This document shows positions 8,201-17,088 of a stretch of DNA of 64,000 nucleotides, in pieces; the stretch's first letter is position 1; each line of letters begins with the position of its first letter. Below the pieces are notes generated by a model. That model had not been told where the DNA came from. It did not search any database and worked only from the letters and a program-made list of their open reading frames with translations. A program made the translations under genes and the position numbers. This DNA comes from an uncultured Sphingomonadaceae bacterium (GTDB taxonomy: Bacteria; Pseudomonadota; Alphaproteobacteria; Sphingomonadales; Sphingomonadaceae): assembly GCA_947494305.1 (NCBI GenBank), contig CANLUL010000001.1:1426001-1490000 (forward strand). The letters run 5' to 3'.

Positions 8201-9424
8201 ATGCCAAAGTTTGCGTTGACGGGCACATATTCTGCTCAAAACAAAGGTGACGCAGCGATGCAAGTGAGTACTGCTGCATCTCTAAGCAAGTTCGGCGCAA
8301 ATATTGCCATTCTGGCTCCCTTTGTCGAAAAGGATGAATCCAAATATGCGCCTTTAGAAGTCATTTACTGTGATCGAAGAAAACTGATACGATCAACCCT
8401 CAATATTGCTGCTATCGCCATTGGAAATCTGTTAACAAAGCGTTCGAGCGAGCCACATACTGCGAAAAACTGTGTAGAGCATACAGCAAACAGTGATCTG
8501 GTTATTGATCTAAGTGGAGATATGCTGACCGAGGACTATGGTCCCCACGTTGCCTATTCACACTATTTGCCTATTCTACGGGCCCTAGTGCTTAGAAAGC
8601 CATATTTTATTTGCGCCCAATCGATTGGACCTTTTTCACTCACAAAACCAATCGCAAGGTTTCTGCTGAACCGGGCAGCGGCAATCACAGTGCGTGACGA
8701 AATCTCGCTCGAATATCTGAAGAGCATCGGCATCCGACAAGATCACCTCAAACAGACGGCTGACATGGCTTTCCTACTACCGGCTGAAGTGGGCAATTGT
8801 GCTACAAGTTGGGAAACTTTGGGATTGGATGCGAAGAAAGATACACTAGGCGTATCGGTCAGCAGGCTGGTTGCCGACAAATTTGACAAACAGGTTGGTA
8901 AAAAAGGGGCCTTTGTCGAGCTTGTCGCAAAAACCGTAAATCACATCGCATTGAAACATGATCTACAAGTTCTTTTCACTCCGCATGTCACTGGGCCAAC
9001 AGATATCAAGGATGATCGGATTATTTCTCGTGACGTTCAAAAAGATCTGGCTGCAGAGATAGTCTCGGCAGTTATTGAGGAGGATTTACCGCCTCAGGGA
9101 TTGAAATACTTCATTGCAAAATGCTGCATGATGGTTGGTACTAGAATGCACGCGAACATCGGAGCGCTCTCTTCTCATGTTCCGGTAGTAGCAATTTCCT
9201 ATAGCCACAAAACGCCAGGGATCATGCGTGCTTGTGGTGTTGAAAACTATGTCGTGGATTTTCCAGATCTGACATTTGAAATGCTGAGCGAACGAGCGGA
9301 CAATGCCTATCAGAATCGTGAAGCACTAACGGCGCGGCTGAAAGTTGCCGTGGCCATGCAACGTGAGAAAGCCAAAGAAAATGTGGAAATTGCTATGCAG
9401 ATTGCGAGAGGTGAACTTCACTAA
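8201..9424 (+). CDS. Polysaccharide pyruvyl transferase family protein (WcaK/CsaB type)
   Basis: A 407-residue protein with a GT-B-like fold. MPKFALTGTYSAQNKGDAAM at the N-terminus (G-x-x-NKGD) and VGTRMHANIGALS with VVAISYSHKTPG near the C-terminus are hallmarks of the family, which transfers pyruvate from phosphoenolpyruvate to sugars as a ketal. GAGGA precedes the ATG, and a CtrA-like box lies upstream. It converges with the asparagine-synthetase-like gene, with one base between the stop codons. Substrate unknown; a surface glycan is likely from context. Confidence 0.85.
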   Translation: MPKFALTGTYSAQNKGDAAMQVSTAASLSKFGANIAILAPFVEKDESKYAPLEVIYCDRRKLIRSTLNIAAIAIGNLLTKRSSEPHTAKNCVEHTANSDLVIDLSGDMLTEDYGPHVAYSHYLPILRALVLRKPYFICAQSIGPFSLTKPIARFLLNRAAAITVRDEISLEYLKSIGIRQDHLKQTADMAFLLPAEVGNCATSWETLGLDAKKDTLGVSVSRLVADKFDKQVGKKGAFVELVAKTVNHIALKHDLQVLFTPHVTGPTDIKDDRIISRDVQKDLAAEIVSAVIEEDLPPQGLKYFIAKCCMMVGTRMHANIGALSSHVPVVAISYSHKTPGIMRACGVENYVVDFPDLTFEMLSERADNAYQNREALTARLKVAVAMQREKAKENVEIAMQIARGELH

Positions 9425-9425
9425 G

Positions 9426-11330
9426 CTATTTTACCAAAGTCGCAAACTGCGCATAGGTCATCAACAGTGCCAAAGCGTGGGTCGTCAAAGCATCAGAAGA
9501 AATGTAACGACGATAGAATTTGTCCATCGCTTTGTCTTTGAGCAGATACTCAACATATTTTTTATCGGTCTCAAAAGGCAGTCCGGCTAGTTTTTCTCTA
9601 AACTGGCTCTGAAGTTGTCCCAAATACCAGTCATCGACTGGTCCATCGACTGCTGAAATTTTCTTTTGATAAATGATTTCAGGCGGCAACAATCCTTTTT
9701 CCTCGCACATTTTAAACAGTAAATATTTTCCATTGTAGCCGTCATTGGAGTCTTTGGGTCGCAGATATTTGTCAGGAATGGACATCGCAAACCGCTTCAT
9801 ACCGGTGTGCAAATAAGGCGAGTTAATAACGACATCGGTACTATCTGAACTGCCTGCCAATTTTGATCGATTGGGAGAAAGAGCATTTTTTGCGCTATAG
9901 GCCAGCCGATCCATCGACAGGTCTGCTAAAGGCGCGGCCAGTTCCCGCAAAATCTTTTCATTCCGTTCGACAATTTTATCAACATTGCCTTTTTTTAGAC
10001 GTGCAACTGAATTTTCATCCATCACACGAAAAGTGGAATAACCTCTTTCTGGCATTTTTCTTCCCATGGATCGGATCGAATTCAGCAGAAGTGTATATGG
10101 ACGACCAGCCGCGAACTCGGTTGGATTGTTATTCAGAGTCTTGGTTAGAAAACTCACTATAGAGGGACTGAGGTGGCCAGATTTGTCGAGGAAACTGGCG
10201 AAGATATGGGTTCGCGGATACCCCAGAAAAGTACCGTCACAACCATCACCAGAATAGACATGTTTAAATCCCCTCTCGCGGATGGCATCGCAAAGTATTT
10301 GGGTCTGGATGACATAATTGGGCCAATTGGTCGGAAAATTGAAGGTCCACGGATAACGTTCAATTCCCTCGCTAATTTTTTCGGAAGTGATCGGAATCCA
10401 GTGATGCTTGATTCCGAGAAAATCAGCTAGAGTGTCGGTGTGTGGTTGATTAAAATCACTATCTTCGTAGTAAAATGAGAATGTCTCAACCTCCTTGCCA
10501 AGACGGTGCAGCACGGAGGCAGTCAATGCAGAATCCGCCCCTCCTAACAGCACTGCGACCTTATTGTCTAAGGCAAGCTGCTGCTTGGTGGCGAGCATGA
10601 AGGCATCGTAAAGCGCGTTAATCGCATTTTTTTCGCTTGAGAATATTGTTTCCAGATTTGCAGTAACTTCTTCCCAAGGATCATCGTGATCAACGTTAGC
10701 AACGGAAAAACAACCATCTTCAAAAGTTGCAATAGCACCGGGACCCAAATATTTGACTTCATTGAACATCGTTTTTTGATGTGGATAGTATCCATAGCAA
10801 AGAAAGAAATCTTCCAAATCTTTGTTGATAGTAATATCTGGACAACTTGATCCGAGTATCGCCATATTCGTAGAGAAATAGAGAGACTTGTTATCAACCG
10901 TGTAAAAGATCGTCCGGATACCAGTCGGATCGGTGACAAAAACCAGTCGATCCTTTGCAGCGTCCTGGATCACGATCGCATATTGACCGATTAATCCGTT
11001 GGCAAAATCATCTCCCAGTTTCAAATAGCGATCAAGAATATAGCTTGCTGTTTTGTTAGCGGAGTCCATGGGGGATCCGTCCGGGAAGTCTGGCGTCGGT
11101 TCGTTGAGACAACCCAAAAGAGCCACAGCAACGTTCTTTTCAGAATTTTCGGCATATCCAAGTGCGACACTATCCGCTCCCGCACCGACCTGCAGTCGCT
11201 GAGAGGAACCATCTATTTCCTTACCCACATCAAGAGATCTTGGTTCAATCTGATATTGTTTTCTAACATGGTCGCTCAGTTTGCCAATAGTTTCATCGAT
11301 AGAACCAGCGCCGCCAATTATGATATTCAT
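9426..11330 (-). CDS. Asparagine synthetase-like protein lacking the glutaminase cysteine
   Basis: The 634-residue protein has the AsnB two-domain layout. The N-terminal Ntn-like domain (about 1-220) keeps the core strand FANGLIGQYAIVIQD and VTDPTGIRTIFYT. The synthetase domain (about 250-630) has the PP-loop as LLGGADSALTASV (canonical SGGxDS with the first Ser replaced by Gly) and YSGDGCDGTFLGY. The protein begins MNIIIGG, not MCGI, so the nucleophilic Cys2 is missing and glutamine hydrolysis is not expected. GGAG precedes the ATG. It is the last gene of a minus-strand run with the methyltransferase and flippase-like genes, suggesting amidation of a glycan or lipid rather than asparagine supply. 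Confidence 0.85.
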   Translation of the reverse strand: MNIIIGGAGSIDETIGKLSDHVRKQYQIEPRSLDVGKEIDGSSQRLQVGAGADSVALGYAENSEKNVAVALLGCLNEPTPDFPDGSPMDSANKTASYILDRYLKLGDDFANGLIGQYAIVIQDAAKDRLVFVTDPTGIRTIFYTVDNKSLYFSTNMAILGSSCPDITINKDLEDFFLCYGYYPHQKTMFNEVKYLGPGAIATFEDGCFSVANVDHDDPWEEVTANLETIFSSEKNAINALYDAFMLATKQQLALDNKVAVLLGGADSALTASVLHRLGKEVETFSFYYEDSDFNQPHTDTLADFLGIKHHWIPITSEKISEGIERYPWTFNFPTNWPNYVIQTQILCDAIRERGFKHVYSGDGCDGTFLGYPRTHIFASFLDKSGHLSPSIVSFLTKTLNNNPTEFAAGRPYTLLLNSIRSMGRKMPERGYSTFRVMDENSVARLKKGNVDKIVERNEKILRELAAPLADLSMDRLAYSAKNALSPNRSKLAGSSDSTDVVINSPYLHTGMKRFAMSIPDKYLRPKDSNDGYNGKYLLFKMCEEKGLLPPEIIYQKKISAVDGPVDDWYLGQLQSQFREKLAGLPFETDKKYVEYLLKDKAMDKFYRRYISSDALTTHALALLMTYAQFATLVK

Positions 11331-11358
11331 TTACATCTCCATGCGATTCGACTGGATA

Positions 11359-12012
11359 TCAAGATTGACTGATCCCCTGAATAGCTTTGCTGGTTCGACT
11401 TGGCGATAGTATAAATATATGACTCGGAAAAAACGGTCGCATCAATTTCAAAAGCGATGCTGGAATATATTTTGCCCATTTAACTTCACCTTCAAAATCT
11501 TCTGGTCGGCTTGCAACGGCGACACCATATTCCTTTCCGACAAAACCACATTGCTGGATCATTGGTCCCATATCGGCATATTTCAATACCATCTCGTTGC
11601 CGACATGCCCTTCCATTATCGGCGATGATTTATTGGGTGTGGCAAGATATGCGCAACCATTCGATTTCAAAACGCGGAGAATCTCTTTTAAGTGCAATTG
11701 CTGGTCAGAGACATGCTCAATGACATGATTTGAAATGACGACATCAAATTCATTATCCTCGAAAGGCAATATCTCATTGCTTACCAGGTGAAAAGTATAA
11801 CGCTTATCGTCATTCTTACGATGATCTGTTACATCCACACCCGAATGGACATTCGTTTCGGAGAAAAATTCCGAGATTCCGCCATTGCCGCAGCCAATAT
11901 CGAGCGTTCGTTTTCCCGTAATTGCGCCACCACAGTGATCAGCCAAGATAGCGTGAATAGATCGCGCCTTTTTGAAGCGATCCAACTTTATGACTGAACC
12001 ACGTCCCCTCAT
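11359..12012 (-). CDS. Class I SAM-dependent methyltransferase
   Basis: A 217-residue protein with motif I LDIGCGNGGISEFF (~residues 37-50), the acidic motif II GVDVTD, and the post-motif VVISNHVIEHV, all standard for SAM binding. A later segment, TPNKSSPIMEGHVGNEMV, resembles sugar or lipid O-methyltransferases. The start overlaps the stop of the upstream membrane gene by four bases (translational coupling). Acceptor unknown; operon context suggests a surface glycan. Confidence 0.85.
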   Translation of the reverse strand: MRGRGSVIKLDRFKKARSIHAILADHCGGAITGKRTLDIGCGNGGISEFFSETNVHSGVDVTDHRKNDDKRYTFHLVSNEILPFEDNEFDVVISNHVIEHVSDQQLHLKEILRVLKSNGCAYLATPNKSSPIMEGHVGNEMVLKYADMGPMIQQCGFVGKEYGVAVASRPEDFEGEVKWAKYIPASLLKLMRPFFPSHIFILSPSRTSKAIQGISQS

Positions 12013-13058
12013 GATGCGATATTCCTTTTCAAACCTGTCTCTCGTTTCCGATCGCCCGACTTTCTAAAAAATCCATACATTTCAAAAATCGCTCCAATCC
12101 CGGCCATTGCGAGTTGAAGTCCGAAATTGGCGAAGGAAAACGCAATAGCCGCCTGCATATCAATTCCGTATAGTGCTAGCAATCCGGCAAAACCCAATTC
12201 GCGCAAACCGATCCCGGCGACCGAAATAGGGATAAGCGTCAGCATGAATACCAGCGATCGTATCCAGATCAGCGCAACAAAAGATATAGCAATACCAAGT
12301 GCACTAGCAACAATATAGGAACTGGTTACAAATAGCAGAAACGCTCCGGCAGAAATGACAGCGATGCGCAATATGATGGATTTATTCAAATCGCGAAAAG
12401 CAGTCACGACTTCCACGAGCTTTGTGAGTTTTAGGCCAATAAACTGCGGCAATACGCGCTTCATCTTCGGCAGCAACCAGTCGAGTTTTTCCGCCGCCCA
12501 GTGTGACAAAAATGGCGCCAGAAGTAACAGTGCAATAACTGACATAGCGAGAGTCAAAAGCAGCAAGGCATCTGCTTCTTCGCCGATCTTCTGACGCTCA
12601 ATCAACAAGGCGCCAAAAGCAAACAGGCACATTGTTGCAATCTGAACAACTCGCTCAAACACCAGCAACGCAAACGCTTTGCCGGATAGTGAACCGCCGC
12701 TATAGCGCCGCCAGCGTAGCCAAATCGATACGATCCTCGGCATGATGATCACATAGAACCGGATAGCAAAATTCAATACGATCAACTGCCTGAGATTTAG
12801 TGGGATTTTTGAAATTTCCAGCGCGTATCTGGTGATGACGGCGGGCAGGATGATGGTTCCCAACGTCCCGCAGATAAAAGCCACTAATAGCAGTGCCGGA
12901 TCGAGAGCAGAAATCGCTGCAAAAGGTTGCTGAAAATCGATTAGGTAGAAGCAAAAAAGCAGCAATCCTGCGCTCACCGCGATTTTCGCGGCAAAGACCA
13001 ACTTGTCCCGCGTAGAAACCGCTCTTGGCGTAGATGATGATGCGCTAGCCTGCGTCAT
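12009..13058 (-). CDS. Flippase-like integral membrane protein (lysylphosphatidylglycerol synthase TM family)
   Basis: 349 residues with about eight hydrophobic segments. The signature near the C-terminus, LIPISVAGIGLRELGF, is the conserved loop of the UPF0104/LPG_synthase_TM family. Members lacking the aminoacyl transferase half, as here, are found in glycan clusters and have been proposed to translocate lipid-linked sugars. It is first in the minus-strand run with the methyltransferase and the AsnB-like gene and is divergent from the GT4 gene 100 bases away. Confidence 0.82.
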   Translation of the reverse strand: MTQASASSSTPRAVSTRDKLVFAAKIAVSAGLLLFCFYLIDFQQPFAAISALDPALLLVAFICGTLGTIILPAVITRYALEISKIPLNLRQLIVLNFAIRFYVIIMPRIVSIWLRWRRYSGGSLSGKAFALLVFERVVQIATMCLFAFGALLIERQKIGEEADALLLLTLAMSVIALLLLAPFLSHWAAEKLDWLLPKMKRVLPQFIGLKLTKLVEVVTAFRDLNKSIILRIAVISAGAFLLFVTSSYIVASALGIAISFVALIWIRSLVFMLTLIPISVAGIGLRELGFAGLLALYGIDMQAAIAFSFANFGLQLAMAGIGAIFEMYGFFRKSGDRKRETGLKRNIAS

Positions 13059-13159
13059 TGTCGATCTATCTGCTTACCACCATTTTCATCCATTTTCATG
13101 GTGCCACGCACCGCTTAAACCCTGGATAGACTTGATTAACCATATTGTCCTAATAGAGT

Positions 13160-14272
13160 ATGACCATGGCCAAAATAACTGTTTTGGGCCCGGTGTCACC
13201 GTTTCGCGGAGGCATTGCGCGCCACACCACCCGTTTGGCCAGAGAATTGGCGGAAAACGGCGGCCATGAGGTTACAATCTTCAGTTTCTCGAGCCTGTAT
13301 CCAAAATTGCTTTATCCGGGACAAGATGACCGCGATCCTAATGCTAAGGCTCCCGATTTTGCGCCAACCATTTTCTCTCTAAGTAGCGTCAATCCGTTTA
13401 GCTGGAGCAAGACTGCCAGTGCTATAGCCGACAGCAGACCAGACCTGGTTGTGATACCCGCATGGACGTTTTTCGTGGCACCCGCCCTTGGCTGGATTGC
13501 GAAAAAATTGCGGAACAAGGGAAACAAGATCGTCCAGGTCGTCCACAATGCTTCCGATCATGAAAGTGCCGGTTGGAAAACTGGTCTCATGCGATCACAA
13601 CTGAAGCAGGCAACAGCATTTGTTACACATAATGATCAGATTGCGGACGCTATTCAGTCCTTGTTAGGCAAGGCCCATATCGCCGTCAGTCCACACCCCA
13701 TATACGACGATTATCCGGAACCGACCGGCGATCTCCAACCCAAAGCAGCTTTGGAATTGTTATTCTTCGGTTTGGTGCGCCACTACAAGGGTCTGGATAT
13801 CGCAATACGCGCGTTGGCAACCTCTGAATTGGATGACGTGCGGCTGACTGTTGCCGGCGAATTTTGGGAAGATGAAGCAGAAACGAGAGCACTGGTCGAA
13901 AAATTGGGCTTGAATGAAAGAGTTGAATTCCACGCGCGCTATGTTTCCGACCAAGAGGCAGCGAATCTATTTCAGCGCGCTGATGCAACCATTCTACCCT
14001 ATCGTAGTGCAACAGGTTCAGGTGTTGTTGCGCTGGCTCAAAATTATGCCTGCCCAATGATCGCCAGCGATATTGATGGGCTGAATGATGCTGTGAGGTC
14101 GGGCATAAATGGCTGGCTGTTTCCGTCAGAAGACGTAACAGCACTTGGCAGCATTTTGACCGAAGAAGTTACCCGAAACACCGCGGGGAATTTGGCAAAA
14201 GCGATGCAGGTCGAAAAGCAAAACCTAGGCTGGGATAAATTTGCAGACGTAGTTCTAAGCGCTACCGACTAA
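13160..14272 (+). CDS. Glycosyltransferase family 4 protein
   Basis: 370 residues with the GT-B layout. The N-terminus ITVLGPVSPFRGGIARHT carries the G-G loop for the acceptor domain. The C-terminal half has FFGLVRHYKGLDI and the donor-site segment ATILPYRSATGSGVVALA, equivalent to the usual E-x7-E region. The sugar donor cannot be read from sequence; GDP-mannose or UDP-glucuronate made by the upstream genes are possible. It converges with the GT-C gene (nine bases apart). Confidence 0.85.
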   Translation: MTMAKITVLGPVSPFRGGIARHTTRLARELAENGGHEVTIFSFSSLYPKLLYPGQDDRDPNAKAPDFAPTIFSLSSVNPFSWSKTASAIADSRPDLVVIPAWTFFVAPALGWIAKKLRNKGNKIVQVVHNASDHESAGWKTGLMRSQLKQATAFVTHNDQIADAIQSLLGKAHIAVSPHPIYDDYPEPTGDLQPKAALELLFFGLVRHYKGLDIAIRALATSELDDVRLTVAGEFWEDEAETRALVEKLGLNERVEFHARYVSDQEAANLFQRADATILPYRSATGSGVVALAQNYACPMIASDIDGLNDAVRSGINGWLFPSEDVTALGSILTEEVTRNTAGNLAKAMQVEKQNLGWDKFADVVLSATD

Positions 14273-14280
14273 TCTAATCC

Positions 14281-15957
14281 TCAAAACCCGCCGGCAATCG
14301 AACCTGCGGGAAAATTCTTCGGCAATTCAGGCACATGATCAAGCGCCCATAGCTTAACGCACCCATCCTGTTGGTTTTCAATTTGGTGTGTCCCCGCTTG
14401 CAGCGGTATTGTTTCGCCATCAGCAACGACCTGACCGCCCAAAATAATATTACCGCCATCAACCGTGTAAGAACCACTGCGATATATGGGAACGCTACGC
14501 TGATCTGCCTTGGAACAAACTTGTCGACCCAGAATATAGATCGTATCGCTATGCTTCAGGAAATTATCCTTCAGTGACCGAACATCACGTTCAGGCAACA
14601 TCTGAATTGTTCCATCGCCATTAAACACTAGGTCAAGCGCATCCCCGGTTGCGATCAGGAAAGCGATTTGGCCTGTTTCGATATCCTTGGCAAACTGTCC
14701 GCCACGTTCTTTTAGATAGCGTCGCAAACCAACCCCGGAAATCAAGCCTGGAATTTGTCTCGGATAGTGCGGTACGTAGCTGGAATAGGATAGATAAGTT
14801 GTTGGCTCAGGAAACAACCGTTCAGCTTCAGCTATTGTGGCTCGTTGCCGTTCCAACGTGCCATAAGGTTCGTTCACCAACAACAGTATCGGTCCAAACA
14901 TTGCCAGTGCTGTGACTCCCAATTGTCCATATCGTTCGGTCAGCTTCGAAAGCACTGGGGCTATCGCAACGCAGATGGGCGGTAGGAGAAATGTAAAGAA
15001 ATAGGGAAAAGTATTTCGATAAAACAGAATGCAAAGCAGCGGAGCACAAAGTCCGATCAGCAATATTCTGGATTCGACAGGCAGTTTGCGTGCCGCAGGA
15101 ACCAGCAAAATGAGTCCAACAGTAACCAACGGTGCGAAAACCATCTGGGCGAAGACAAAGCGTATCATTTCAAACTCGAAGAAGTGCAGAAAAATGTCCA
15201 TGTACCGGTTTACGCTTGCACCCTGTCCGGTACCGGTTGGCAGAAAGGCCGCGTGGGTTCCGACAATCACCAAAAAAGACAACAATGCCGCTACCACGAT
15301 AGCAACGCATCTTTTGATCACAGTTAGCTTGGCCTCCTGCTGTTGACGCCACCACAATATGGCCAGAGCAGCGAAACAGGGCGCATAGAAAATGCTTTTT
15401 ATCGTCATCGCCCCAGCAAATCCGATCAAAATGCCGGCGAATATGATCCGCCGCCACGTAATCGATCCAATACCTAACAAGCAAAGGGCACCCATCAGCG
15501 CTGCAGCAGCTACCGGATCTGGCCGATAGCTGAAGCCGTTTGTAAAGACATAACCAGCGGTCAAATAAGCAAGGCCGCAAAGCAAAGCTGTCTCAAATTT
15601 TACGAGTTTTCTGGCAAGCGTAACAACACCAGCAGCTGTGATAAAAAAGCAACCTAACATCGCTAGGCGAGCCACCTGAATCTGTTCAATCACATCCTCA
15701 GACGCCAGCATTGTCCAGCCAAACAGTCGCACATGAAGGGACTGCAGGCTTTTGCCGAAGCGGCCATCCTCCAAGGCATAGATTTGACCATAGTGGAGAA
15801 ACTCATCCCAGTTGATCGCCTTTTGGAATATCAACCAAATCTGGGTGATAACCACAAATAGAATGATCCCAGCAAGAAGGCGCACTCCATCGCTAGTAAA
15901 AACACTATCACGAGATGGTTTTTCAGAATCAGTGAGGACCGAATTCTGGGTCGACAT
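14281..15957 (-). CDS. GT-C type membrane glycosyltransferase (ArnT/PMT-like)
   Basis: About 558 residues with some ten membrane segments and a C-terminal periplasmic domain. The first periplasmic loop has INWDEFLHYGQIY, the acidic catalytic motif of GT-C enzymes that use a polyprenyl-phosphate sugar. The ORF track starts at a GTG (15969), but the ATG at 15957 follows the upstream stop as TGATATG and is preferred. The adjacent GT2 gene resembles polyprenyl-phosphate glycosyl synthases that make such donors, so the two probably act in sequence: donor made inside, transferred outside. Confidence 0.78.
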   Translation of the reverse strand: MSTQNSVLTDSEKPSRDSVFTSDGVRLLAGIILFVVITQIWLIFQKAINWDEFLHYGQIYALEDGRFGKSLQSLHVRLFGWTMLASEDVIEQIQVARLAMLGCFFITAAGVVTLARKLVKFETALLCGLAYLTAGYVFTNGFSYRPDPVAAAALMGALCLLGIGSITWRRIIFAGILIGFAGAMTIKSIFYAPCFAALAILWWRQQQEAKLTVIKRCVAIVVAALLSFLVIVGTHAAFLPTGTGQGASVNRYMDIFLHFFEFEMIRFVFAQMVFAPLVTVGLILLVPAARKLPVESRILLIGLCAPLLCILFYRNTFPYFFTFLLPPICVAIAPVLSKLTERYGQLGVTALAMFGPILLLVNEPYGTLERQRATIAEAERLFPEPTTYLSYSSYVPHYPRQIPGLISGVGLRRYLKERGGQFAKDIETGQIAFLIATGDALDLVFNGDGTIQMLPERDVRSLKDNFLKHSDTIYILGRQVCSKADQRSVPIYRSGSYTVDGGNIILGGQVVADGETIPLQAGTHQIENQQDGCVKLWALDHVPELPKNFPAGSIAGGF

Positions 15958-15958
15958 A

Positions 15959-16951
15959 TCAAACGGCACGGATGTCTTTGCTTTCAGCCTCAGGCACGTC
16001 GTCGCGTGAAGCTAGCGCATCCTCTACATGACGCAATCGTTCCAGCGTTTGTTCGAGAAGTTGTCGGTTGCGTCCTACCAAATCCGCTACCGCACCAAAC
16101 ATGGTTGCGATGATGCCAAGTGTCAGCAACGAACCGCCAATGACAAGTGATTGAATGTGGCCACTACCCTGTCCAATCATAAAGAAATACAAGAAACGTA
16201 AAATCGGTATAGCGCCAATCAATGCAGCGATTCCGCCAGCAACCACAAAAACCTTTAACGGATTATACATCGCATAGGCGCGGATCATTGTCGCACACTG
16301 GTTCATGATAAATTGCGGGATGGATGTGAATAGACGTGAAGGTCGCACCGCACCGTTGGTGCGCACCGGAACAGAAACTATTGACATCCGCTTGCGGCCC
16401 GCCTGAATTAACATTTCCGTCGTATAGGAAAAGCTGGATGTAATATTTATTTTTTGAGCTGCAGCACGGCTAACGGCACGAAAGCCGCTCACGGCATCAG
16501 TTATGTCAGTATTTGATAGCTTTTTGACAGTTGCGCTTCCCAGTCTTTGCAGCAAACGCTTAAACTTCCCGAAATGTTCGTTGTCGCGAACTCCTCGATC
16601 ACCAATGACAACGTCCGCATCACCAGCTAGTACCGGCCTCACCAGCTTCCCGATATCCTGACCTTCATATTGATTATCGGCATCTGTATTGACGATTATG
16701 TCAGCGCCTTCCGCCAACGCTTTATTGATACCCGATTGAAATGCGGCCGCGAGACCCCGGTTGGTCCTATGTCGCAAGATGTGATGGACTCCAAATCGCT
16801 TCGCAACGTCGCTGGTATTGTCGCTGCTGCCATCATCAATCACCAAAATTTCGATGGTATCAATACCCTCAATCTGTCGTGGCAAAGCCACCAATGTTTC
16901 AGGCAGACTCTCGGCTTCGTTAAAACAGGGTATCTGTATGATCAACTTCAT
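15959..16951 (-). CDS. Glycosyltransferase family 2, polyprenyl-phosphate sugar synthase-like
   Basis: 330 residues. The GT-A domain shows IIQIPCFNEAESLPETL at the N-terminus, VIDDGSSDNT, and the metal-binding VNTDADNQYEG. Residues about 235-300 hold two membrane helices, as in GtrB/DPMS-like enzymes that charge undecaprenyl phosphate with a sugar. AGGAAG precedes the ATG. Its stop is two bases from the GT-C start, indicating one operon. The charged tail is unusual but without motif. Confidence 0.87.
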   Translation of the reverse strand: MKLIIQIPCFNEAESLPETLVALPRQIEGIDTIEILVIDDGSSDNTSDVAKRFGVHHILRHRTNRGLAAAFQSGINKALAEGADIIVNTDADNQYEGQDIGKLVRPVLAGDADVVIGDRGVRDNEHFGKFKRLLQRLGSATVKKLSNTDITDAVSGFRAVSRAAAQKINITSSFSYTTEMLIQAGRKRMSIVSVPVRTNGAVRPSRLFTSIPQFIMNQCATMIRAYAMYNPLKVFVVAGGIAALIGAIPILRFLYFFMIGQGSGHIQSLVIGGSLLTLGIIATMFGAVADLVGRNRQLLEQTLERLRHVEDALASRDDVPEAESKDIRAV

Positions 16952-17009
16952 CGACCAAAACTTCCTTTTTGAACCCTGAAGATCATTGATATCAAGGCAA
17001 TCGTAACTG

Positions 17010-17024
17010 TTAAAATTGCCTTAA
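17010..17024 (+). promoter_or_regulatory. CtrA-like site in the divergent GT2/CitE-like gap
   Basis: TTAAAATTGCCTTAA matches TTAA-N7-TTAA. It lies between the divergent glycosyltransferase operon (start 16951) and the lyase gene (start 17089), close enough to affect either. Confidence 0.38.
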
Positions 17025-17088
17025 GCTGACATGGTTAACAAAAGGTAACAACATCACTGTAAAACTTCCTTTGCCGCCAGATTGAGAG

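Noticed and set aside
4421-17000. Calling the glycan region a Wzx/Wzy capsule or exopolysaccharide operon
   Set aside because: No Wzx flippase, Wzy polymerase, Wza/Wzc export or priming transferase is visible in the window.
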